13,530 nt of DNA from Lentzea aerocolonigenes (lineage in GTDB: Bacteria; Actinomycetota; Actinomycetes; Mycobacteriales; Pseudonocardiaceae). Of the stretch, positions 1 through 6,343 are shown piece by piece. Both the position numbers and the translations under genes were made by a program. The DNA is taken from assembly GCF_000955955.1 (NCBI RefSeq), contig NZ_JYJG01000500.1:1-13530 (forward strand), read 5' to 3'. Position 1 is the stretch's first letter, and each line of letters begins with the position of its first letter. The notes under the pieces are model-generated. The model was not told where the DNA came from. It did not search any database and was given only the letters and a program-made list of their open reading frames with translations.

Positions 1-426
1 CGGATGATGACCGGACCGGGCCACTTGGCGATCATGGCCGACTGCGAGCGGGCCCTCGGCCGGCCGGAGCGGGCCATCGACCTCGCCAAGGACCCGGCGG
101 TGAAGGACCTGTCCCAGGAGGACGAGATCGAGCTGCGGATCGTCGCGGCCGGTGCTCGCCGGGACATGGGTCAGCTCGAGGCGGCCGTGGTGGCGTTGCA
201 GGGGCCGGACCTCGATCCGGGGCAGCGCACTCCGTACTCCGCGCGGCTCTTCTACGCTTACGCCGACAACCTGGCCGCGGCCGGTCGCATCGAGGAAGCC
301 GTGAAGTGGTTCCTCAACGCCGCCGAGGCCGACGACGAGGGGGAGACGGACGCCGCCGAGCGCGCGTTCGAGCTGACCCAGGACGAGAACCCCTCCCCGA
401 AGCCGGAGGAGATCGGACAGCAGTGA
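1..426 (+). CDS. Tetratricopeptide-repeat protein, 5'-truncated (Rv1691-like)
   Basis: The reading frame is open from the first base, so the gene almost certainly begins upstream and only its last 141 codons are present. The visible part is alpha-helical and contains TPR-like helix pairs: GHLAIMADCERALGRPERAI near the beginning, a middle pair around RRDMGQLEAAVVAL, and LFYAYADNLAAAGRIEEAVK with the typical A-x-x-x-G-x-x-x-E-A spacing. The tail is acidic (EADDEGETDAAER) and ends in a proline- and glutamate-rich stretch. TPR proteins act as protein-interaction scaffolds; no enzymatic motif is visible. Its stop codon overlaps the GTG start of the HAD phosphatase gene (GTGA), so the two are probably translationally coupled. 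Position and family match M. tuberculosis Rv1691. The partner protein cannot be inferred. Confidence 0.8.
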   Translation, partial: RMMTGPGHLAIMADCERALGRPERAIDLAKDPAVKDLSQEDEIELRIVAAGARRDMGQLEAAVVALQGPDLDPGQRTPYSARLFYAYADNLAAAGRIEEAVKWFLNAAEADDEGETDAAERAFELTQDENPSPKPEEIGQQ

Positions 427-1217
427 GCGAGACGTTGGTCGACCGGTACGACGCGTTGCTGATCGATCTCGACGGCACCGTCTACCGCGGCAAAGAGGTC
501 GTGCCCGGCGCCGCGGACGAGATCGCGAAAGCCAGGGCCAAGGGCCTCGGGATCCGGTACGTCACCAACAACGCCTCCCGCTCACCGCAGGCGGTCGCGG
601 ATCACCTCGTCGAGCTCGGGTTCGAGACGACGATCGACGAGGTGAGCACGTCCGCCCAGGCAGGCGCGGCCATGCTGGCCGACCGCCTGCCGAAGCGCTC
701 CACCGTGCTCGTGCTGGGCACCAAGGCTCTCGAGGCCGAGGTGTTCAAGCGCGGGCTCATCCCCACCGATACCGCGGAAGGCGCGGTGGCGGTGCTGCAA
801 GGGCTCTCCATGGACCTCGGCTGGCGCGAGCTGGCCGAGGCCGCGGTGGCCATCCGCGCCGGTGCGCTGTGGGTGGCGTGCAACGTCGACGCCACCCTGC
901 CCACCGAACGCGGCCTGCTGCCCGGCAACGGCAGCTTCGTCGCCGCCCTCAAGACCGCGACCGGCGCCGAGCCGCTCGTGGCCGGCAAGCCCGCCACGCC
1001 ACTGCTCCAGCAGGCGGCGAAGGAGCTAGGGGCGCACCGGCCGCTGGTCATCGGAGACAGGCTCGACACGGACATCCTGGGCGCGGTGAACGCCGGAATG
1101 GACTCGCTGCTCGTCCTCACGGGTGTGTCGACGGATGAGGAGGCGCAAGCGCTTCCGGAAGAGCACCGGCCCACGTATGTCGGCGCGGACCTGTCGGTAC
1201 TGCATCGGCTACCGTAA
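423..1217 (+). CDS. HAD-superfamily (NagD/PGP-type) phosphatase, probable glycerol-3-phosphate phosphatase
   Basis: A 264-residue HAD hydrolase, class IIA (NagD/phosphoglycolate phosphatase type). Motif I is DLDGTVYRG, with nucleophile D15 and acid/base D17. Motif II is YVTNNASRS. The motif III lysine lies in VAGKPATP. Motif IV is GDRLDTDI at 211-218, where the aspartates bind magnesium. The insertion between motifs II and III fits the C2 cap of this class. The M. tuberculosis orthologue by position, Rv1692, has been reported as a glycerol-3-phosphate phosphatase that recycles phospholipid polar heads; substrate here is inferred from that. I chose GTG at 423 because the protein then begins MSETLVDRYDALLIDLDGT, a normal distance before motif I, and because it overlaps the upstream stop as GTGA. 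A longer in-frame start at 306 adds an arginine-rich shadow of the TPR gene. Confidence 0.9.
   Translation: MSETLVDRYDALLIDLDGTVYRGKEVVPGAADEIAKARAKGLGIRYVTNNASRSPQAVADHLVELGFETTIDEVSTSAQAGAAMLADRLPKRSTVLVLGTKALEAEVFKRGLIPTDTAEGAVAVLQGLSMDLGWRELAEAAVAIRAGALWVACNVDATLPTERGLLPGNGSFVAALKTATGAEPLVAGKPATPLLQQAAKELGAHRPLVIGDRLDTDILGAVNAGMDSLLVLTGVSTDEEAQALPEEHRPTYVGADLSVLHRLP
1210..1215 (+). promoter_or_regulatory. Candidate -10 hexamer TACCGT for a leaderless transcript
   Basis: TACCGT fits the actinobacterial TANNNT -10 pattern and ends six bases before the GTG at 1222, the spacing expected if transcription begins at the start codon. It overlaps the HAD stop codon. No convincing -35 and no Shine-Dalgarno sequence are visible, so this is a pattern match only. 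Confidence 0.35.
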
Positions 1218-1221
1218 GACC

Positions 1222-1389
1222 GTGAGCTACCCCCTGCCCGGACCGCCGCCCAACCCGGCCGACGCCATCGACGGCGCGCTGGAGCGGCTCGACGGGCTCG
1301 AGAACGTCCCCCTCGCCGAGCACGTGGCGCGGTTCGACGCCGTGCACGCGACGCTCACCGACGCACTGTCGAGCATCGAACAGGTGTGA
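1222..1389 (+). CDS. Conserved short protein of unknown function (Rv1693-like)
   Basis: A 55-residue protein beginning MSYPLPGPPPNPADAIDGAL and ending LSSIEQV. After a proline-rich N-terminus it is predicted to be two short amphipathic helices: one around AIDGALERLDGLENV, the other around HVARFDAVHATLTDALSS. It has no cysteines, membrane segment or catalytic motif. Size and position between the HAD phosphatase and tlyA match M. tuberculosis Rv1693, also a very short protein of unknown role, and this conservation of place is the main reason to call it a gene. I chose GTG at 1222; an upstream ATG at 1123 would add 33 residues that are an arginine-rich shadow of the HAD gene. The gap to the HAD stop is four bases. 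Function is unknown. Confidence 0.75.
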   Translation: MSYPLPGPPPNPADAIDGALERLDGLENVPLAEHVARFDAVHATLTDALSSIEQV

Positions 1390-1395
1390 TGCACA

Positions 1396-2208
1396 GTGCC
1401 TCGCAGGGTGCGGCTCGACGCCGAACTCGTGCGCAGGGGGCTCGCCAGGTCCCGTGAGCACGCCAGCCAACTCGTCGCGGACGGTCGCGTCACGGTGCGC
1501 GGCACCGTCGCGACGAAGCCCGCGACCGCCGTGGAGACCTCCGACGCGGTCGTCGTCAAAGATCTCGGCAACGACCCCAACTGGGCTTCCCGGGGCGCGC
1601 ACAAGCTGATCGGCGCGCTCGACGGCTTCAAGATCGACCCGACCGGGCGGCGTTGCCTGGACGCGGGCGCATCCACTGGCGGTTTCACTGACGTGTTGCT
1701 GCGCAAGGGCGCGCGTCAGGTGGTCGCGGCCGACGTCGGGCGCGGGTTGCTCGACTGGAAGCTGCAGACCGACGACCGGGTCGTGGTGAAGGACAAGACC
1801 AACGTCCGCACCCTCACGCCCGAGGACATCGGCGGGAAAGTTGAACTCGTCGTAGCGGATCTTTCGTTTATCTCGTTGAGGCTTGTGCTTCCCGCACTGG
1901 CCGCGTGCCTCGACGAGGAGGGCGACCTGCTGCCGATGGTCAAGCCGCAGTTCGAGGTCGGCAAGGAACGTCTCGGCTCCGGTGGTGTCGTGCGCGAACC
2001 GGAGCTGCGCGTGGCGGCCGTGCTCGAGGTGACCGAGGCAGCTGCGGAACTGGGTCTGGCCGTGCACGGGGTCGTCGCGAGCCCGCTGCCAGGTCCGTCC
2101 GGCAATGTCGAATACTTCCTCTGGCTCCGCAACGCGAACCGGTCGCCAAATGGATCGGACGCAGTGGAGGAGATGGTGCGCACCGCCGTCGAAGAAGGGC
2201 CCCAATGA
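1396..2208 (+). CDS. tlyA: TlyA-family 16S/23S rRNA (cytidine-2'-O)-methyltransferase
   Basis: A 270-residue enzyme, close to the 268 residues of M. tuberculosis TlyA, which 2'-O-methylates C1409 of 16S and C1920 of 23S rRNA; loss of it gives capreomycin resistance. An S4 RNA-binding domain occupies about residues 3-60 (RLDAELVRRGLARSREHA). It is followed by an RrmJ/FtsJ-like methyltransferase domain with the SAM-binding loop LDAGASTGGF at 88-97. The catalytic/RNA-contact tetrad is complete: K70 (GAHKL), D155 (ADLSF), K183 (VKPQFEVG) and E239 (GNVEYF). The interdomain linker reads PNWASRGAHKL where the M. tuberculosis enzyme has RAWVSRGAHKL, so only the tryptophan of the RAWV element is kept. 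The GTG start has no obvious Shine-Dalgarno sequence, but the N-terminus MPRRVRLDAELVRRGLARSR aligns with known TlyA starts. The stop overlaps the nadK ATG (ATGA). Confidence 0.95.
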   Translation: MPRRVRLDAELVRRGLARSREHASQLVADGRVTVRGTVATKPATAVETSDAVVVKDLGNDPNWASRGAHKLIGALDGFKIDPTGRRCLDAGASTGGFTDVLLRKGARQVVAADVGRGLLDWKLQTDDRVVVKDKTNVRTLTPEDIGGKVELVVADLSFISLRLVLPALAACLDEEGDLLPMVKPQFEVGKERLGSGGVVREPELRVAAVLEVTEAAAELGLAVHGVVASPLPGPSGNVEYFLWLRNANRSPNGSDAVEEMVRTAVEEGPQ

Positions 2209-3095
2209 GGGAAGTCCTGCTGGTCGTCCACACCGGTCACCAGAGCAACATCGATCTCGCCCGCCAGGTGGCAGGCCGTCTCGCGGTCGGGGGCGTCACG
2301 ACTCGGGTGCTCGACGACGAGGCACGTGACCTCGGTCCGTCGTGCTGCACCAAGGTCGTGCCCGCAGACGACCACGCGGCCGAGGGCACCGAACTGGTGC
2401 TGGTGCTCGGCGGTGACGGCACGCTGCTGCGAGGTGCCGAGCTCGCCCGCCCCGCGCGGGTTCCGGTGCTGGGCGTGAACCTGGGCCGGGTCGGGTTCCT
2501 CGCGGAGGCCGACTCGGACGCGTTGCACGAGGCCGTCGGCCACGTGCTGGAGCGCGACTACTTCGTGGAAGAGCGCATGACGCTCGACCTCATCGCGAAG
2601 GTCAACGACGAGGTCGTCGCGGAGACGTGGGCGCTCAACGAGATCACCGTCGAGAAGCTCATCCGTGAACGCATCCTCGAGGTCGTCATCGAGGTCGACG
2701 GGCGGCCTGTGTCGGCGTTCGGCTGCGACGGCGTCATCTGTGCGACGCCGACGGGCTCCACGGCGTACGCGTTCTCCGCGGGTGGACCGGTCGTGTGGCC
2801 CGATGTGCAGGCGATCCTGGTGGTGCCGAGCAACGCGCACGCGCTGTTCGCCCGGCCGCTGGTCGTGTCGCCGAAGTCGCACGTGGCGTTCGAGATCGAG
2901 TCGACGGGCCATCCGGCCGCACTGTCAGCGGACGGGCGGCGCACGTTCGAGCTGCCGGCCGGTGCGCGGATCGAGGTCGTGGAAGGCGCTATCCCGCTGA
3001 AGGTCGTGCGGCTGCGCCAGGCTCCGTTCACGGACCGGCTGGTCGAGAAGTTCGATCTGCCGGTGAAGGGATGGCGGGGACCATCGGCAGGCTGA
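2205..3095 (+). CDS. nadK: NAD kinase
   Basis: A 296-residue NAD kinase, which phosphorylates the 2'-hydroxyl of the NAD adenosine ribose to supply cytoplasmic NADP. Family signatures are all present: GGDGT at 69-73 (phosphate binding, with catalytic D71), GVNLGRVGFL, the NE motif N145-E146 in ALNEITVEK, and the glycine-rich block around GCDGVICATPTGSTAYAFSA that binds the substrate. The C-terminal block LSADGRRTFELPAGARIEV is also typical. I chose ATG at 2205, which gives the expected N-terminus MREVLLVVHTGHQSN and overlaps the tlyA stop codon as ATGA, implying coupled translation. Order tlyA-nadK-recN is conserved across actinobacteria. Nothing is truncated and no key residue is missing. 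Confidence 0.96.
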   Translation: MREVLLVVHTGHQSNIDLARQVAGRLAVGGVTTRVLDDEARDLGPSCCTKVVPADDHAAEGTELVLVLGGDGTLLRGAELARPARVPVLGVNLGRVGFLAEADSDALHEAVGHVLERDYFVEERMTLDLIAKVNDEVVAETWALNEITVEKLIRERILEVVIEVDGRPVSAFGCDGVICATPTGSTAYAFSAGGPVVWPDVQAILVVPSNAHALFARPLVVSPKSHVAFEIESTGHPAALSADGRRTFELPAGARIEVVEGAIPLKVVRLRQAPFTDRLVEKFDLPVKGWRGPSAG

Positions 3096-3145
3096 TCGCG
3101 CCGCTCGGTGCATCGGCACTCGCTCGTTATGGTGCCCGCGAGGAA

Positions 3146-3168
3146 TTGTCGGACTCGACAAGTAAGGT
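3146..3168 (+). promoter_or_regulatory. Predicted PafBC-type (RecA-independent) DNA-damage promoter of recN
   Basis: TTGTCGGAC at 3146-3154, an eight-base spacer at 3155-3162, then TAAGGT at 3163-3168 fits the mycobacterial RecA-independent damage promoter consensus tTGTCRgtg-N8-TAnnnT, which is activated by PafBC. Both conserved blocks and the spacing agree; only the weakly conserved gtg differs. The hexamer ends seven bases before the recN GTG, so the transcript would be leaderless. TTGTCG also forms a six-base inverted repeat with CGACAA at 3156-3161. No LexA box of the TCGAAC-N4-GTTCGA type is seen nearby. Confidence 0.7.
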
Positions 3169-3175
3169 TCGCCCT

Positions 3176-4957
3176 GTGCTGGCCGAGATGCGCATCAATG
3201 GCCTTGGCGTGATCGACGAGGCCACCCTTGAACTCGACCCCGGATTCACCGTAGTCACAGGTGAGACGGGCGCGGGCAAGACCATGGTCGTGACCGGGTT
3301 GCACCTGCTCGGCGGTGGCCGTGCGGAGGCGTCCCGCGTGCGCACCGGTGCCGACAAGGCGGTGGTCGAAGGCCGCTTCCAGGCGCCGGCGGGCAGCCCT
3401 GCCGCGAAGGTGGCGGAGGAGGTCGGCGGCGAGGCGGACGAGGACGGCTCGCTGATCGCGATCCGCACCGTCGGCTCCGACGGCCGCTCCCGTGCCCACG
3501 TCGGCGGCCGGTCCGTGCCGGTCGGCGTGCTGTCCGAACTGGCGGAGCAGCTGATCGCGGTGCACGGTCAGAACGACCAGCTGCGGCTCATGCGGCCGAC
3601 CGAGCAGCGCGGCGTGCTGGACCGGTTCGCCGGTGACGAGGTGGCCGAGCCGCTGCGCGCGTACCAGGCCGTCCGCGAGGAGTGGCTGCGCGTTTCTTCG
3701 GAGTTGAAGGAGCGCACCGAGCGTTCGCGTGAGCTGGCCCGCGAGGCCGACCTGCTGCGGCACGGCCTGACCGAGATCGACGCGGTCGCCCCGTTGCCGG
3801 GCGAGGAGGCCGAACTGCACGACGAGGCCCGTCGTCTGGCCGACGCCGACCAGCTCCGCGAGGCCGCGTCCGGCGCGCAGTTCGCCGTGTCGGGTTCGCT
3901 CGAGGGCGACCCGGACAACCCCGGCGCGCTGGGCCTGATCTCCGAGGCGGCGCGCCGGCTGTCCGCGTCCGAGGACCCGAAGCTGCGCGAGATGGAACCG
4001 CGTCTGGTCGAGGCGGCGACGCTGCTGGCCGACGTCGGCGCCGAGATCTCCGGCTACCTCGACCACCTGGAAGCCGATCCCGGCCGTCTCGAGCAGGTCC
4101 TGCAGCGCCAGGCCGAGCTGAAGTCGCTGACCCGCAAGTACGCGGCGGACGTCGACGGCGTGATCGCGTGGGCGGCCGACGCGCGCGCTCGCCTGGACGG
4201 TCTGGACACCTCCGAGGAGGCTTTGACGGCGCTCGCTTCGCGCCGGGACGAGCTGGCCGTTGAACTGGCCGGCCTGGCATCGCAGGTCACGGCCGCGCGT
4301 ACCGAAGCCGCATTGGAGTTGGGCAAGGCGGTCACCGAGGAGCTCGACGGCCTCGCGATGCCGCACGCCACGGTCGAGCTCGTGGTCCGCCCTCGCCACG
4401 CCGAGTCGGGCGACGCGCAGGCGCTTCCGATCGGGCGTTCCGTGCTGCACGCGGGCTCGTCGGGCGTCGACGACGTGGAGCTCCGCCTGATCTCGCACCC
4501 CGGCGCCCCGGCCCTGCCGGTGCACAAGGGCGCGTCCGGCGGCGAACTCTCGCGCGTGATGCTCGCTCTCGAAGTCGTGCTCTCACACTCCGACCCGGTG
4601 CCGACCCTCGTGTTCGACGAGGTCGACGCGGGCGTGGGCGGCCGCGCGGCCGTCGAGGTGGGCCGCCGCCTGGCCCGTCTCGCTCGCTCGCACCAGGTCA
4701 TCGTCGTGACGCACCTGCCGCAGGTGGCCGCGTTCGCCGACCGGCACCTGGTCGTCGACAAGTCGGCCGACGGCACCTTCACGCGCTCGGCCGTGCGCAA
4801 GCTGGACGAGACGCAGCGCGTGGTCGAACTCGCCCGCATGCTGGCGGGCATGGACTCGACCGACACGGGCCGCGCGCACGCCGAGGAGCTGCTGGCGGCG
4901 GCGAAGGCGGACAAGTCGGCCGCGCCGGTGGTGCGCCGCCGCAAGAAGAAGGCCTGA
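3176..4957 (+). CDS. recN: DNA repair protein RecN (SMC-like ATPase)
   Basis: A 593-residue SMC-family ATPase that tethers and processes DNA ends during double-strand-break repair by recombination. Walker A is GETGAGKT at 29-36. The ABC signature is KGASGGELSR at 451-460. Walker B is LVFDEVDAGVGG with D481 and E482, followed by the switch histidine in VVTHLPQVAAFADRH. The middle third is rich in charged helical residues (RERTERSRELAREADLLRHG and similar), consistent with the short coiled-coil arms of RecN. I chose GTG at 3176 because MLAEMRINGLGVIDEATLEL matches the known N-terminus and sits seven bases after the predicted -10. An in-frame ATG at 3071 would overlap nadK and add residues unlike RecN. 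The 80-base gap after nadK carries the damage promoter, so recN can be transcribed separately from the upstream genes. Confidence 0.96.
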   Translation: MLAEMRINGLGVIDEATLELDPGFTVVTGETGAGKTMVVTGLHLLGGGRAEASRVRTGADKAVVEGRFQAPAGSPAAKVAEEVGGEADEDGSLIAIRTVGSDGRSRAHVGGRSVPVGVLSELAEQLIAVHGQNDQLRLMRPTEQRGVLDRFAGDEVAEPLRAYQAVREEWLRVSSELKERTERSRELAREADLLRHGLTEIDAVAPLPGEEAELHDEARRLADADQLREAASGAQFAVSGSLEGDPDNPGALGLISEAARRLSASEDPKLREMEPRLVEAATLLADVGAEISGYLDHLEADPGRLEQVLQRQAELKSLTRKYAADVDGVIAWAADARARLDGLDTSEEALTALASRRDELAVELAGLASQVTAARTEAALELGKAVTEELDGLAMPHATVELVVRPRHAESGDAQALPIGRSVLHAGSSGVDDVELRLISHPGAPALPVHKGASGGELSRVMLALEVVLSHSDPVPTLVFDEVDAGVGGRAAVEVGRRLARLARSHQVIVVTHLPQVAAFADRHLVVDKSADGTFTRSAVRKLDETQRVVELARMLAGMDSTDTGRAHAEELLAAAKADKSAAPVVRRRKKKA

Positions 4958-4972
4958 CCCCGCGTTCAACTG

Positions 4973-5027
4973 CCAGGAGGGGCACATTCACGGACCACAA
5001 GTCCATGAATGTGCCCCTCCTGGTTTT
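4973..5027 (+). terminator. Long hairpin terminator after recN
   Basis: The arms 4973-4990 and 5006-5023 are perfectly complementary over 18 bp (CCAGGAGGGGCACATTCA with its exact reverse complement). After one C-A mismatch a further 4 bp (GGAC 4992-4995 with GTCC 5001-5004) closes a five-base loop, CACAA. TTTT follows at 5024-5027. It begins 15 bases after the recN stop and is a clear factor-independent terminator, much longer than needed. Confidence 0.9.
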
Positions 5028-5077
5028 GGGCGGTGAGCAGGCCGGGTGCCCGCGCCGCCGTCGTGGCTGAGGTTCGG

Positions 5078-5083
5078 CATGAT
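5078..5083 (+). promoter_or_regulatory. Weak candidate -10 (CATGAT) for the membrane-protein operon
   Basis: CATGAT keeps the A2 and T6 of a -10 hexamer and lies six bases before GTG at 5090. It is the only promoter-like sequence noticed between the recN terminator and the four membrane-protein genes, which must be transcribed from somewhere after that terminator. No -35 is evident. Confidence 0.25.
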
Positions 5084-5089
5084 GGGAAC

Positions 5090-5152
5090 GTGACCGAGGC
5101 GCGGTCAGCGGACGCACACGGTGGTGCGGTGGAAGGTGGACCGGATCTGTGA
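5090..5152 (+). CDS. Possible 20-codon leader ORF
   Basis: GTG at 5090 opens a 20-codon frame (MTEARSADAHGGAVEGGPDL) whose TGA at 5150-5152 overlaps the GTG start of the first membrane-protein gene as GTGA. The six-base spacing from a -10-like hexamer would allow leaderless translation, and the overlap would couple it to the operon. The peptide has no codon run or arrest motif that would suggest attenuation. A chance ORF of this length is quite likely, so this is tentative. Confidence 0.3.
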   Translation: MTEARSADAHGGAVEGGPDL

Positions 5153-5748
5153 CCACGCGCCGGTTGTTCGGGGCGGTGCTGGTGTTCGTCGCGGCCGGGT
5201 TGGCGGTGGCGGCGACGTTCCTCAACGCCTATTCCGTGCAGGTCGATCTGCAGGGGCGGACGTTGCGCTACGAGGCTTCGGCCTGGGTCACCGAGCGGGA
5301 CGACTTCAGGGGTGCCCTGATGCTCGGGCCCATCGAGTACGGCGAGCCGGCGGTCGGGGCGGCGTTGGTGATGGCGTTGGCGACGGTGCTCGCGTTCCGG
5401 ATTCCGGCTGCGCGCGTCGGGTCGTTGCTGGGGGCCGGGTTGCTCGCCGGGGTGGCCTGGTCGGCGGTGTCGAGTGTGCAGGGGACGATCTCCAAGCTCA
5501 AGGAGCTGGAGGCGCCGGTGCCGTTCGACATCGAGCAGGGGGACGGGGTGACGATGCTGATCGTCGCGGCCGGGGTGGCTGTGGTGTCGGCGGTGTTGCA
5601 CCAGGAGTTGCCGCGCCAGCCGAGAGAGACGACTGCGGACGGCGTGGTGATCCACCAGATCGAGGCGGACGAGAGCGAGACGCCGCCGTACGGGTTCCCG
5701 GTGATCGTGGAACCGCTGGAGCCGAAGGAAGAGCCGAAGAGTGATTGA
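5149..5748 (+). CDS. Four-helix membrane protein A with conserved cytoplasmic tail
   Basis: I do not recognise a named family. The 199-residue protein has four predicted membrane segments: about 6-26 (LFGAVLVFVAAGLAVAATFL), 67-83, 88-108 and 132-150. A polar outer loop of about 40 residues follows helix 1 and ends in IEYGEP just before helix 2. A hydrophilic C-terminal tail of about 50 residues, probably cytoplasmic, contains VVIHQIEADESETPPYG at 166-182. That tail recurs in the next protein. The start is GTG at 5149, giving MTTRRLFGAVL with positive residues before helix 1. It is the first of four overlapping genes inserted between recN and steA relative to M. tuberculosis. The helix-loop-helix plan and G-x-P motif are shared by all four, so I infer tandem paralogues. 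Function is unknown. Confidence 0.8.
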   Translation: MTTRRLFGAVLVFVAAGLAVAATFLNAYSVQVDLQGRTLRYEASAWVTERDDFRGALMLGPIEYGEPAVGAALVMALATVLAFRIPAARVGSLLGAGLLAGVAWSAVSSVQGTISKLKELEAPVPFDIEQGDGVTMLIVAAGVAVVSAVLHQELPRQPRETTADGVVIHQIEADESETPPYGFPVIVEPLEPKEEPKSD

Positions 5749-6343
5749 CCGGGGGAAGATCGCTGTACTGCTGCAGGTGCTGGGGGCGGGCCTTGCTGTC
5801 GTGGGGAGTCTCCAGGCCATCTACCGCACCACGTACGTCTACGACGGCAAAGGGCCCGGCCAGGCGATGACGTCCACTCTGTGGATCGTCACGTCGGAAC
5901 CGCCGGACGTGCCCGAGCGCGACGCCATCTACGCCATGGGCTGGCCGTTGGTCTTCGCCGCGGCGCTGTTGGTGGTGGCGGCGGTGCTCACGCTGAGGGG
6001 GCGCACGGCGTTCGTCGGCAGGGTCGCGGCGATGGGAGCGGCGGGCGCGCTGGGCGGGATCGTGCTCGCCTACTGGATGCAGATCCTGCACGAGATGGAG
6101 ATCATGAGTGGCTGGCCCGCGCAAGGCGGGCCGAAGGTCGCGGTGGACCTTCTTGGCGGGGTGTACCTGTTGGCTGCGGGGGCGGTCGTGGGGCTGGTGG
6201 GCGCGGCACTCGGGCAGCGGAAGCAGGAAGTGCCGCAGGAAGAAGAACCGGAGGAAGAGGTCGTCGTGCACCAGCTCGACAGCGACGACGACACGCCACC
6301 GTTCGGCATCGCGATCACGGACGAGCAGCAGGAGGCGCGGTGA
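5741..6343 (+). CDS. Four-helix membrane protein B with conserved cytoplasmic tail
   Basis: A 200-residue unrecognised membrane protein with four predicted helices at about 7-27, 66-85, 91-111 and 135-157. The outer loop after helix 1 (about 28-65) contains tyrosines and prolines, and AMGWPL precedes helix 2 at the position of YGEP in protein A. After helix 4 comes a very acidic linker (QEEEPEEE), then VVVHQLDSDDDTPPFG at 174-189, which matches the tail of protein A with one gap. The GTG start at 5741 overlaps the end of gene A by eight bases; its own stop overlaps gene C as GTGA. The strict coupling suggests the products are made in matched amounts, perhaps as a complex. The tail could be a docking or phosphorylation-type motif, but nothing in the sequence proves this. 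Confidence 0.8.
   Translation: MIDRGKIAVLLQVLGAGLAVVGSLQAIYRTTYVYDGKGPGQAMTSTLWIVTSEPPDVPERDAIYAMGWPLVFAAALLVVAAVLTLRGRTAFVGRVAAMGAAGALGGIVLAYWMQILHEMEIMSGWPAQGGPKVAVDLLGGVYLLAAGAVVGLVGAALGQRKQEVPQEEEPEEEVVVHQLDSDDDTPPFGIAITDEQQEAR

Noticed and set aside
306..422. Longer start for the HAD phosphatase at 306
   Set aside because: It adds 39 arginine-rich residues overlapping the TPR gene; GTG at 423 gives the normal distance to motif I and a GTGA overlap.
1117..2912. Long minus-strand frames opposite tlyA and nadK
   Set aside because: Antisense shadows with biased composition, no motif and no start context.
3071..3175. Longer RecN start at ATG 3071
   Set aside because: The extra 35 residues do not resemble the RecN N-terminus, overlap nadK and would place the predicted promoter inside the gene.
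3096..3175. LexA/SOS box before recN
   Set aside because: I searched for TCGAAC-N4-GTTCGA or a close variant and saw none; the palindrome there is TTGTCG-N4-CGACAA, which fits the PafBC-type box instead.
2558..4525. Minus-strand open frame of 655 codons opposite nadK and recN
   Set aside because: It lies fully opposite two well-supported genes, has shadow-type composition (R, G, Q, H, V) and no recognisable domain.
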